A stretch of DNA of 50,784 nt from Acidimicrobiia bacterium (GTDB lineage: Bacteria; Actinomycetota; Acidimicrobiia; Spongiisociales; Spongiisociaceae). The stretch is taken from the NCBI GenBank assembly GCA_021296345.1, contig JAGWAN010000022.1:1-50784 (forward strand). The letters are read 5' to 3'. The translations under genes and the position numbers were made by a program. Shown piece after piece: positions 35,404 to 43,332 of this stretch. Within the stretch, counting starts at the first letter, position 1, and each line of letters starts with the position of its first letter. Below the pieces are notes generated by a model. The model was not told the DNA's origin. It worked only from the letters and a program-made list of their open reading frames with translations, and ran no database searches.

Positions 35404-36207
35404 CTACAGGAAGGACCCGAGTACCTCCACCAGACCGTCGGGGTTGTCCACTGGTATGACGTGGGTGCTGTTCTTCACCTCGACCAGGGTGGCATTGCCC
35501 ATCCGGCCGGCCATCTCGGCCATGACATCGAAGTTCACGAAGCTGTCGGCGGCGTGGACCAGCAGGGTGGGAGTTTCCAATCCGTCCAGCCGCTCCCAGT
35601 GGTCGTCGGAGCGGAACGGCCAGCGTTCGAAGAAGTAGGGATCGTGCTTGGGCGCCAGCCGCCCGCCATCGACGGGCTGGAAACTGGTGAGCGCGGTCAG
35701 TTCGAGCATCTCCTCCGGGGCGTTGGGGAAGCCGAACCCGAGCCCGGTTCGCACGTCCGCGTGGTCGGCGTGGCTGGTGGGTCGGGGGAAGAGGTCGGTC
35801 TCGCTCTGGGCGAACGACGCCTCCACATCCACCACCACTATCTGTCCTACCCGGTCGGGGTTCTCCGCCGCGTACTCGATGGCCACCAGGGCGCCCCAGG
35901 AGGAACCCATCAGGTCGACGCTGTCCTCACCAAGGGACTCGATCACGGCGGCCAGGTCCGCCACATGGTCGGAGGTCGTGTAGTCGTGGCCGGCCGACCA
36001 TTGGCTCTCCCCGTAGCCGCGGAAATCGAGGGCCACCACCCGTCGTTGGTTACGGATACCGTCCGCCACGGCCTTCCAGTTCCAGGCGTTACCGATCACG
36101 CCATGCATGCATATGAGGGTTGTCCCCTCGCCGCCGTAGTCCAGGTAGTGCAGGCGATTGCCTTGGGCACCGGTCGTGTAACCATGTCGAACGCTCGGCG
36201 TCTCCAT
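35404..36207 (-). CDS. Alpha/beta-fold hydrolase
   Basis: A 267-residue hydrolase. The oxyanion motif is CMHGVIGNAWNW (about residues 33-44), the nucleophile Ser is in LMGSSWGALVA, an acidic residue is in LLVHAADSFVNFD and the catalytic His is in NSTHVIPVDNP. Small esterases, lactonases, C-C hydrolases and epoxide or haloalkane hydrolases share this layout, so the substrate is open. ATG 36207 has AAGGAGGAAGAC immediately upstream, a strong ribosome-binding site. It is divergent from the SDR-Rieske-SDR genes, with a long inverted repeat between. Confidence 0.9.
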   Translation of the reverse strand: METPSVRHGYTTGAQGNRLHYLDYGGEGTTLICMHGVIGNAWNWKAVADGIRNQRRVVALDFRGYGESQWSAGHDYTTSDHVADLAAVIESLGEDSVDLMGSSWGALVAIEYAAENPDRVGQIVVVDVEASFAQSETDLFPRPTSHADHADVRTGLGFGFPNAPEEMLELTALTSFQPVDGGRLAPKHDPYFFERWPFRSDDHWERLDGLETPTLLVHAADSFVNFDVMAEMAGRMGNATLVEVKNSTHVIPVDNPDGLVEVLGSFL

Positions 36208-36315
36208 GTCTTCCTCCTTGATGTATGGCGGACGGGTTCGTTGCTCGCTCGGTGAGATTGATCATATCTATCGAATCCGGGGGGCCATCGTACCGGCGCG
36301 GCCCCGCACGCCCAC

Positions 36316-36347
36316 CCGAATTATTACCATCACCAATATCAATTCGG
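36316..36347. promoter_or_regulatory. Inverted repeat CCGAATT-N18-AATTCGG between divergent genes
   Basis: Perfect 7-base arms at 36316-36322 and 36341-36347 flank an AT-rich 18-base centre in an otherwise GC-rich region. The element ends 41 bases before the SDR start at 36389 and about 110 bases from the divergent hydrolase start. Arm spacing of two to three helical turns and its position suggest a dimeric regulator site controlling the oxygenase genes. No regulator gene is adjacent. Confidence 0.5.
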
Positions 36348-36388
36348 CTAGTGTTGAAATGCAAACCGGTATCGAGAAGGTGGTCCGT

Positions 36389-37138
36389 ATGGGTGTGCTA
36401 GACGGCAAGGTGGTCATCATCACCGGTGGGGCTCGCGGTATCGGCCGCGCCTACGCCCTCGGTGTCGCCGCGGAAGGAGCCGGCGTGGTGATCGCCGACC
36501 TGCTGGACGGCTCGCCGGTGGTGGAGGAACTGGCCGGCTCCGGTAGCGAGGCTCTGTCTGTCACCACCGACGTGAGCGACGAGTCATCCACGGCAGCCAT
36601 GGCAGAAGCGGCCATGCATCGGTTCGGACGGATCGACGTGCTGATCAACAACGCCGCCATGTTCTCGGAGACCACCCGAGGGCCCTTCACGGACCTCACC
36701 GTCGCCGAATGGGATCGCACGTTCGAGGTCAATGTCCGCGGGGTCTGGCTGTGTACCAAGGCGGTTTACCCCCACATGGCGGCTCAGGGCTCGGGCAAGA
36801 TCATCAACATCGCCTCCAATACGTGTTACAAGGGAACTCTCGGCTTCCCCCATTACGTGGCCAGCAAGTCCGCCGTGCTGGGCCTCACCAGGTGCCTGGC
36901 CAACGAGTTGGGTCCCGAGGGCATCACGGTCAACACGGTTTCCCCCGACCTGATTCCCAACCCGGACCTCCGCCCCACCGACGCCACCAGCGATCCCTTC
37001 GTGGTGTCGGGCCGGGCCATCCGGCGCACCCAGGTGGCTGACGACATGGTCGGAACGATCCTCTACCTCAGCTCCCCTGCCTCCGATTTCGTCACCGGTC
37101 AGAGCCTCCTGGTCAACGGCGGCGCCTACTTCATCTGA
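36389..37138 (+). CDS. Short-chain dehydrogenase/reductase (SDR), paralogue 1
   Basis: A 249-residue classical SDR: cofactor motif TGGARGIG (about residues 12-19), NNAA, Ser in NIASNTC, catalytic YVASK near residue 152, and the PD-LIP segment after it. GAGAAGG lies about 8 bases before ATG 36389; the in-frame ATG at 36359 is less well placed. It resembles the second SDR at 38294 throughout, so they are paralogues flanking a Rieske oxygenase. SDRs beside such oxygenases commonly oxidise cis-diols or other hydroxylated products; the substrate is not known here. Confidence 0.92.
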   Translation: MGVLDGKVVIITGGARGIGRAYALGVAAEGAGVVIADLLDGSPVVEELAGSGSEALSVTTDVSDESSTAAMAEAAMHRFGRIDVLINNAAMFSETTRGPFTDLTVAEWDRTFEVNVRGVWLCTKAVYPHMAAQGSGKIINIASNTCYKGTLGFPHYVASKSAVLGLTRCLANELGPEGITVNTVSPDLIPNPDLRPTDATSDPFVVSGRAIRRTQVADDMVGTILYLSSPASDFVTGQSLLVNGGAYFI

Positions 37139-37175
37139 CCGTGTACCCAGGATCCGAACAGGAAGGCAGGTGAGG

Positions 37176-38228
37176 ATGCCCAAGGCGAGTATGCAGGATC
37201 TTGCCGATCCGTTCGTGCCCGAGCGCGACTCGAAGTGGTACCGGGCCATGTGGCACTTCTGGCATCCCGTCGCCTACAGCGGTGATGTGGTCGAGGGCGA
37301 GATGATGCAGGGCCAGCTCCTCGGCGAGCGCATCCTGCTCGTCCGCCATGAGGGGACGGTTCGGGCCTTCATGGACGTCTGCAGGCACAAGGGTGCGGCG
37401 CCGTCGCTCGGCTGGATCGAGAACGGTTGCATCAACTGCCCTTACCACGGTTGGTCCTACGACATGGAGGGCAACCTGGTCAACATCCCCTCGCGTCCCG
37501 AACTCAACGGGGTCCTCAAGGTCAACCTGGAACGCTACCTGTGCCGGGAGACCGCGGGATTGATCTGGGTCTCGCTGGTCGATGAGCCGTGGGGGGATCC
37601 GCCCGGCCTGGCCGAGTGGGATGACCCGGCCATGCGCTGGCAATCGCCCCCCGTCTACGACTGGGCTACCAGCGCGCCCCGCCGTCTCGAGAACTTCGTC
37701 GACTTCTCGCACTTTCCGTTCGTCCACGAGAACATCCTCGGCACCCGGGACAAGGCCGAGGTGGAGGACCACAAGGTCTGGCGGGAGGGGCAGATGCTCC
37801 GCTTCGACCGCTATGTCGTGGAGCCCAACGACGAGACGATGAAGCGGATCCTCGGGATATCCGAAGACATCGTCACGGTGCTCAACCGCTACTACCTGAC
37901 CCTGCCGGGGACCATCTATCTGCTGCGGATCTTCCCCAACGGCAAGCGCTACGGGCTCTACATGGTCTCCGCACCCACCGGGCCGGCGACCTGCCGGAAC
38001 TTCTGGCACATCGGGTCGGATTTCGCGCAGACCGATGAGGACCTGGCCTTCCTCATCGACTTTGAACTGATGGTGTTGGATCAGGATCAGCCCGTGGTCG
38101 AGTCCCAGTGGCCGGAGCACCTGCCTGACCTGCTCAGCGCCGAGATGTACATCAAGGTGGCCGACGACGTCACCCTCGCCTACCGCTCCTGGCTGTTCGA
38201 GTTGGCAGCCGGTTTTATGAGCGAGTAG
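37176..38228 (+). CDS. Rieske [2Fe-2S] non-haem iron oxygenase, large subunit type
   Basis: A 350-residue oxygenase component. The Rieske cluster motif is CRHKG, then CPYHGW 16 residues later (about residues 70-93). The mononuclear iron site is ENFVDFSHFPFVH, with the Asp and two His, and a third acidic ligand is likely in FELMVLDQDQP. This is the VanA/PobA-like single-subunit type, which O-demethylates or hydroxylates aromatic or other substrates using a separate reductase; no reductase gene is next to it. ATG 37176 is chosen over GTG 37170 because the GGAAGG lies at a better distance. Confidence 0.92.
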   Translation: MPKASMQDLADPFVPERDSKWYRAMWHFWHPVAYSGDVVEGEMMQGQLLGERILLVRHEGTVRAFMDVCRHKGAAPSLGWIENGCINCPYHGWSYDMEGNLVNIPSRPELNGVLKVNLERYLCRETAGLIWVSLVDEPWGDPPGLAEWDDPAMRWQSPPVYDWATSAPRRLENFVDFSHFPFVHENILGTRDKAEVEDHKVWREGQMLRFDRYVVEPNDETMKRILGISEDIVTVLNRYYLTLPGTIYLLRIFPNGKRYGLYMVSAPTGPATCRNFWHIGSDFAQTDEDLAFLIDFELMVLDQDQPVVESQWPEHLPDLLSAEMYIKVADDVTLAYRSWLFELAAGFMSE

Positions 38229-38293
38229 CCGGGAGGGGAGAGGGACGCCGGCGGACCGCCGGGGTCGAGCCACACGAAAGGAATGGAGGGCTC

Positions 38294-39046
38294 ATGGGCA
38301 TGCTCGACGGCCAAGTGGTAATAGTGACCGGCGGCGCCGGTGGAATAGGTAGCGCCTACTGTCGAGGTCTCGCGGCAGAGGGAGCACTCCTCGTTGTTGC
38401 GGATCTGGTCGACGGATCCGAGATGGTGGCGGAGGCGGAGGAACTGGGTACACGGGCCATCTCGGTGCAGGTGGACGTCAGCGATGTAGCCTCGGCCGAG
38501 GCGATGGCGGCCGCCACCGTCGACGCCTTCGGGAAGATCGACGCCCTGGTGAACAACGCCGCCTTCTACCTGACGCTCACCCAAGGTCCGATGGAGGAGA
38601 TCTCGCCCGAGGAGTGGGATCAATGTTTCGAGGTGAACGTCAAGGGTCCCTGGCTCTGCGCCCGGGCGGTGGCGCCCACGATGCGTGCGCAGGGGAGCGG
38701 AAAGATCGTCAACATCGCCTCGATGACCGTGAACGACGGTACCCCCGGGTTCCTCCATTACGTGGCGTCGAAGGCCGCCATCTGGGGCCTCACCAGATCC
38801 CTTGCTCGGGAACTGGGCAACGACGGAATATCCGTCAACACCCTGACCCCCGACTACATCCCCCACGACGCCGACTATGCCGCCAAGCAGCCGCATATCG
38901 ATGGCCTGATCATCGGTCGCCGGGCCTTCAAGCGGTCCCAGGTGCCCGACGACATGGTCGGGACCCTCCTCTACCTGGTGAGCCCCTGGTCCGATTTCGT
39001 GACCGGCCAGAACATCTGGGTCAACGGAGGCTCCGGCTTCCACTAA
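38294..39046 (+). CDS. Short-chain dehydrogenase/reductase (SDR), paralogue 2
   Basis: A 250-residue SDR with TGGAGGIG, NNAA, Ser in NIASMTV and YVASK motifs, clearly related to the SDR at 36389 (shared PDYIP and DDMVGTLLYLVSP blocks). GGAGGG precedes ATG 38294 by about 5 bases. The 65-base gap after the Rieske gene and same direction suggest one transcript of SDR-Rieske-SDR. Two sibling dehydrogenases may handle successive or stereochemically different products of the oxygenase. Confidence 0.92.
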   Translation: MGMLDGQVVIVTGGAGGIGSAYCRGLAAEGALLVVADLVDGSEMVAEAEELGTRAISVQVDVSDVASAEAMAAATVDAFGKIDALVNNAAFYLTLTQGPMEEISPEEWDQCFEVNVKGPWLCARAVAPTMRAQGSGKIVNIASMTVNDGTPGFLHYVASKAAIWGLTRSLARELGNDGISVNTLTPDYIPHDADYAAKQPHIDGLIIGRRAFKRSQVPDDMVGTLLYLVSPWSDFVTGQNIWVNGGSGFH

Positions 39047-39178
39047 GCAGGCCCTGGCGGGAGGCCTCGTGATGTGAGGATCGTTAAGCAGTCGTGAGTC
39101 AGTAGGTGCTCAACGGTCCCTTTCGCCCAAGTCGCACATGAATTGGAAATGCGTAACCGGCGCCTCCGATAGACTGGT

Positions 39179-40594
39179 TCAACGGTTCTCGTAGTCGGGG
39201 TATTTCCTAACGGTTACCGGTTGTCCTGAAGCCTTGCGGCCCCGGTACCAGGACTCGAATCTGGCCATCCATTCATCGGAACGGGCGATGATGGCCTCTT
39301 CGTCAAGGAAGGTGAAGGCCCCATCTCGCATCAGGAACGTGCCGTCGACCATCGTGTCCGCGGCGAGTGTGCCGGCACACTTGGTGACGATCCAGTAGAG
39401 GAGGTTCCCCGCGTTGAGGGGGTTGAGGGTCGTGTTCCGTCGTAGGTCCACGGTGATGATGTCGGCGCGTTTCCCGACGTCGAGCGTGCCGATCTTGTCC
39501 CCGAGTCGTAGCGCCTTCGCGCCACCGATGGTGGCCATCTCGATGGGCACCCAGGGTTCGAACTGCGCCTGCTGATCAATCGGGACTACGGCATTGACGA
39601 GATAGGCCGTGTAGATGTTGTCGAAGATGTTGCCCGCCGGCATGTCCGTGCCGAGACCGAGGGTGACGCCGGCCTCACGCAACGTGGGCACATCGGCTAC
39701 CGACCCGTGGTAGGTGGCGTTCGATTGCGGGTTGTGCGAGATCGCAACACCCGCATCGGCGAATACCTCCGCCTCTTGGCGGTTGACCTGATCGCAGTGG
39801 AAGAACAGGGTCCGTTCCTGGAGCAGGTCCCTTGCCTGGAGGTAGCCGACCGTCCCTCCCCAGGCGGCGTACTGGGCGTCAGACATCTCGCGGTCCTCAG
39901 GACAATTCAGAAGATGGGTGACGAACCCGACGTCGTATTGTTCGGCCAGTTCCATGCAGCCGAGGAGGAGCCGCTCCGTACACGAGTAGGTGCAGTGGGG
40001 GGGGGTCGCTACCTGGATCCTCCCATCTTCGGCGTTGTGGTAGTTCCGGATCGTTTCTTCGGTCTGGGCTAGGTACCCGTCGTCGTCGAGCCCGTCACTC
40101 AGGCGGACATTGCTGACGGTCTGGGGATGGATGATGAGCCGCATCCTCGAAGTGACCCCGGCGCGAAAGGTGTCGTCAGGGAACGGGAAGGCGCTGGTGA
40201 TGGTGGTCGTGCCGTGTTTGATAGCGTTGCACATCGATAGCAGGGTCAGGTCATAGGTGCTCTCGCCCGAGCCCCATGTGTAGGCGGGCCAGATGAACTT
40301 CTCCAGGCACTCGGATATCCCGGTGTAATCGAGAGACGAGGGATCGATACCGGGCAATAGGTTGAGTGCGTAGTTCGCCAGGTGATTGTGGGTGTCGATC
40401 AGCCCGGGCATCACGAGCTTGCCGCTGCAGTCCATGACCTCGCCGCCCTGCGCCGCGACCTCGACACGAGGCGAGTCCGCAGGTCCACCGACCGCCTTGA
40501 TGACGGGTCCGTCGACGAGTACCCATCCGTCCTCGATCACCCCCTCAGGGTTTGGTTTCGCGATCAGGAACCTGCAGTTGTCGAACAAGATCAT
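39179..40594 (-). CDS. Amidohydrolase, ATZ/TRZ-type deaminase family
   Basis: A 471-residue amidohydrolase: HxH in IDTHNHLANYAL (about residues 65-76), His in VTHLLNCPE, His in FFHCDQVN and the catalytic Asp in LGTDMPAGNIFD. This pattern is shared by chlorohydrolases, guanine and 8-oxoguanine deaminases and S-adenosylhomocysteine/MTA deaminases. The order and the SHNPQSNATYHG block favour a nucleobase- or triazine-like substrate. It lies 45 bases after a related enzyme and is probably its co-transcribed partner. Confidence 0.88.
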   Translation of the reverse strand: MILFDNCRFLIAKPNPEGVIEDGWVLVDGPVIKAVGGPADSPRVEVAAQGGEVMDCSGKLVMPGLIDTHNHLANYALNLLPGIDPSSLDYTGISECLEKFIWPAYTWGSGESTYDLTLLSMCNAIKHGTTTITSAFPFPDDTFRAGVTSRMRLIIHPQTVSNVRLSDGLDDDGYLAQTEETIRNYHNAEDGRIQVATPPHCTYSCTERLLLGCMELAEQYDVGFVTHLLNCPEDREMSDAQYAAWGGTVGYLQARDLLQERTLFFHCDQVNRQEAEVFADAGVAISHNPQSNATYHGSVADVPTLREAGVTLGLGTDMPAGNIFDNIYTAYLVNAVVPIDQQAQFEPWVPIEMATIGGAKALRLGDKIGTLDVGKRADIITVDLRRNTTLNPLNAGNLLYWIVTKCAGTLAADTMVDGTFLMRDGAFTFLDEEAIIARSDEWMARFESWYRGRKASGQPVTVRKYPDYENR

Positions 40595-40639
40595 TCCGAG
40601 TTCTCCTTTACTGCTCGCTTGCCTGCTCCGGGCAATCGT

Positions 40640-42052
40640 TCAACTCCCCGCCGGCGATCGCCACGGGACCAGCAGCCCGTGTAGCCCGGCCCGCTCGATG
40701 AGTTCCGCCGATCGGGCCCGTGCCTCCGCTATTACCTCGGACTCGTCCACCCTCGTGGACGATCCGTTCTCGTAGATGATCTCGCCTCCCACGATCGTCA
40801 TCACCACATCGGATCCGCGTGCCGCGTAGACCAGCGTCGATATGGTCCGGTTGAGCGGCTGCAGATGGACCCGGTCGAGATCTACCACCGCTATGTCGGC
40901 GAGCTTGCCGGGTGCTAGCACACCGGCATCGATGCCCAGGTAACGGGCGCCTTCCCGGGTAGCCAGCTCCAGCGCATCCTCGGAACGCAACGAGGTGGGC
41001 TCGAGGGTGGTCAGCCTCTGAACGAATATGGCCTGTTTCATCTGTTCGAACATGTCTTGGCGGTGGTCACAGGCCGATCCGTCGGTACCCAGAGAGACGG
41101 TCACCCCCGCCGACCTGAGGTCGTTCATCCGGATGGCCCCGTCCGCCATGTAGCAGTTCGATGTCGGACAGTGGGCCACTCCGGCGCCCGCCTCGCCTAG
41201 GGCCGTGACTTCGTCGTCGTCGAACCAGACCCCGTGGGCGATCGCCGCCCTTTCGTCGAGGATCCCGGCTCGGTGCATCCAGTGGACCGGACGTTCGTCG
41301 TAGCAGGATAGGTAGGCATCCGGATCGGTCTGCGGCGCCGAGCAATGGATGTGCCAGCGGGTGTCCAGGTCGTGCGCGAGCGCTACCGAGTCGACGATGA
41401 GACTTCGCTCTATGAAGTTCCCGTCGGGCGCCGGCCAGACCACCACCTTGTTGCCGGAGGTGGCTTCGATTGCGGCCCGGGTGATCTCGAGTTCCTCCTC
41501 CGGCGGCACGGCGAAGAGGTAGTCGGGGATGTCGTAGTGCCTCGTTACCTTGGCTGGAGAACCGAAGATGCCCCGCGCTACCGCGCCACGCAAACCCACC
41601 TCCTCGATGGTGCGGGCTACCCCGACGGTCGTCTCGAGATCCGTGGGGGCGTAGTGATCGTCGACCACTGCGGTCGTTCCGGCTCTGGCAGCTTCGAGGG
41701 CCGTCAACCTGATACCGGCCCACGCCTCCTGCCTGCTGATCACCTGTGCATACGGCCACATGAAGTCGCTCAGCCAGGGATAGAGCGGCATACCCTCGCC
41801 TAAGCCGCGCCCCAGGCTCTGGAACATGTGAGTGTGGGTATCTACGAAGCCGGGCAGGACCGCCTTGCCGGCACAATCGATCACTCTTGCGGCGCGGTAT
41901 CGCTCGGTATCGCTCGGAGCGCCGACGGCAACGATCCGGTCGCCGCGGATGGCCACCGCTCCGGGTTCGTGGACACTCCGTTGGTCATCCACCGTGATTA
42001 CCGATCCGTTGGTGAGCAACAGATCGCAAACCGTGTCGTGCTTGGCGTTCAA
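40640..42052 (-). CDS. Amidohydrolase, ATZ/TRZ or 8-oxoguanine deaminase-like
   Basis: A 470-residue zinc deaminase-like enzyme. The HxH is in VDTHTHMFQSLGRGLGEG, metal His in WHIHCSAPQ, His in AHGVWFDDDE, and the Asp in LGTDGSACDHRQD; AHCPTSNCYM is a family block. The N-terminal LMxSLGRG-type sequence resembles hydroxyatrazine and 8-oxoguanine hydrolases. It is the first gene of a two-gene minus-strand unit and is divergent from a BMP-type nucleoside-binding lipoprotein, so uptake and deamination of a purine-like compound is a reasonable inference. A 15-base tandem repeat lies in the shared upstream region. Confidence 0.88.
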   Translation of the reverse strand: MNAKHDTVCDLLLTNGSVITVDDQRSVHEPGAVAIRGDRIVAVGAPSDTERYRAARVIDCAGKAVLPGFVDTHTHMFQSLGRGLGEGMPLYPWLSDFMWPYAQVISRQEAWAGIRLTALEAARAGTTAVVDDHYAPTDLETTVGVARTIEEVGLRGAVARGIFGSPAKVTRHYDIPDYLFAVPPEEELEITRAAIEATSGNKVVVWPAPDGNFIERSLIVDSVALAHDLDTRWHIHCSAPQTDPDAYLSCYDERPVHWMHRAGILDERAAIAHGVWFDDDEVTALGEAGAGVAHCPTSNCYMADGAIRMNDLRSAGVTVSLGTDGSACDHRQDMFEQMKQAIFVQRLTTLEPTSLRSEDALELATREGARYLGIDAGVLAPGKLADIAVVDLDRVHLQPLNRTISTLVYAARGSDVVMTIVGGEIIYENGSSTRVDESEVIAEARARSAELIERAGLHGLLVPWRSPAGS

Positions 42053-42095
42053 TTCTTGCCCTCACTCACTACGCGCGGTTCCGCCACAGTGTATT

Positions 42096-42125
42096 ATTGC
42101 TGACAGTGATATTGCTGACAGTGAT
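42096..42125. repeat. Tandem 15-base repeat ATTGCTGACAGTGAT x2
   Basis: Two exact copies (42096-42110 and 42111-42125) followed by a partial ATTG lie in the divergent intergenic region between the amidohydrolase (start 42052) and the BMP lipoprotein (start 42211). Fifteen bases is close to one and a half helical turns. The segment is AT-rich compared with the genes around it and could be an operator or promoter element for either side. No function is proven. Confidence 0.55.
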
Positions 42126-42210
42126 ATTGTAAGTGGAAGAAAGGCGTCCGGCGGGGCCGGACACCGGACTCCACGGAAGCACCCGCTCCGGACCAGGAGG
42201 GACCAAAAAG

Positions 42211-43311
42211 ATGAGACTCCTAAGGACCCCGTTATTTGGCCTTGCGATCGTTCTCGCCGTTCTCGGAGCGGCGTGCGGAGAGGATCCGGAGCCGGCTGCC
42301 ACGACGGCGGCGCCTGCGACGACGGCGGCACCCACTACCACCGCTGCACCTACGACAACGGCCGCGCCTGCCGTTGAGGAACCGTCCGTGATGCGGGTGG
42401 CTTTCATCGCGCCGGACCCCATCGACGACCCCTGGTACCAGTCGATGCTGCACTCGTTGGAGCGTCTCGCCGAGAAGAGGCCCTACGACCTGGAGATTTC
42501 GACCGAGTGGTTCGAGAGCATCGCCTACGGTGACAGCGAGCGGATCTTCCGCGATCTGGCCGCCAGCGGCAAGTACGACATGATCTTGGGTAGCAGCACC
42601 TACAGTGACGCGGTCTCAGCCGTGATGGGCGACTACCCGGACATCGTCTTTATTTATGCAGGGTCCGGCAACGATCCCCTGGGTGGCAACGCCTTTTGGA
42701 TCGACACCTTCATTCACGAACCCGCTTACCTCACCGGGGTCGCGGCAGGTCTCATGACCGAGACCGGCAAGATCGGAGTCGTGGCCAACTTCCCGTTCCC
42801 CAACGTGAACGCACCCGTAAACGGGTACATAGCCGGCGCACAGTCGGTCAACCCGGACGTCGAGTGGGAGGTCACGTTCATCGAGAGCTGGTGGGATCCC
42901 GCAACCGCCAAGGAGGCCGCCTCGGCCCAGATCGCGGCCGGCGCCGACGTGCTCTACGCCATCGTCTTCGGAGTCTTCGAGGCTGCAGAGGAGGCAGGCG
43001 TTTATGGAGTGGGCGATCTCGTAGACGCGGTTGCGCTCGCGCCCGACGTGGTGCTCACCAGCACGGTGGCCAAGTGGGACCAGGCCATCGAGGTGACGAT
43101 CGACGCCTGGTGGGACCAGATGGCCAACGGCGTCCCGATGAATGCACCGATGGAACGGATCATGTTCCACATGCCACAGGGCGGGGGCGACATAGCTCCG
43201 CTCAACGAGGCTCTGGTGCCCGCAGACGTGCGCGACAAGGTACTCGAGGCGCGGGACCAGATACTGTCCGGCGACTTGGTGGTCGAACTGAACGACGCCC
43301 CGCCCGAGTAG
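42211..43311 (+). CDS. BMP-family ABC substrate-binding lipoprotein, copy 1
   Basis: A 366-residue lipoprotein of the basic-membrane-protein (BMP/PnrA/Med) family, typical ligands of which are purine nucleosides. Lipobox LGAAC (Cys near residue 23), then a Thr/Ala/Pro linker, then MRVAFIAPDPIDDPWYQS and later YDMILGSSTYSDAV, FPFPNVNAPVNGYIAGA. AGGAGG lies 10 bases before ATG 42211, which decides the start over the frame opening at 42133. No transporter genes adjoin it; copy 2 at 47287 and its transporter genes are about 4 kb downstream and may share the importer. Confidence 0.9.
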   Translation: MRLLRTPLFGLAIVLAVLGAACGEDPEPAATTAAPATTAAPTTTAAPTTTAAPAVEEPSVMRVAFIAPDPIDDPWYQSMLHSLERLAEKRPYDLEISTEWFESIAYGDSERIFRDLAASGKYDMILGSSTYSDAVSAVMGDYPDIVFIYAGSGNDPLGGNAFWIDTFIHEPAYLTGVAAGLMTETGKIGVVANFPFPNVNAPVNGYIAGAQSVNPDVEWEVTFIESWWDPATAKEAASAQIAAGADVLYAIVFGVFEAAEEAGVYGVGDLVDAVALAPDVVLTSTVAKWDQAIEVTIDAWWDQMANGVPMNAPMERIMFHMPQGGGDIAPLNEALVPADVRDKVLEARDQILSGDLVVELNDAPPE

Positions 43312-43332
43312 CTCGAAAGATGCGGTAGGGAG

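Noticed and set aside
39250-39275. tRNA-like CGAATC segment
   Set aside because: It is inside the amidohydrolase coding region and no cloverleaf can be formed around it; no tRNA was found in the window.
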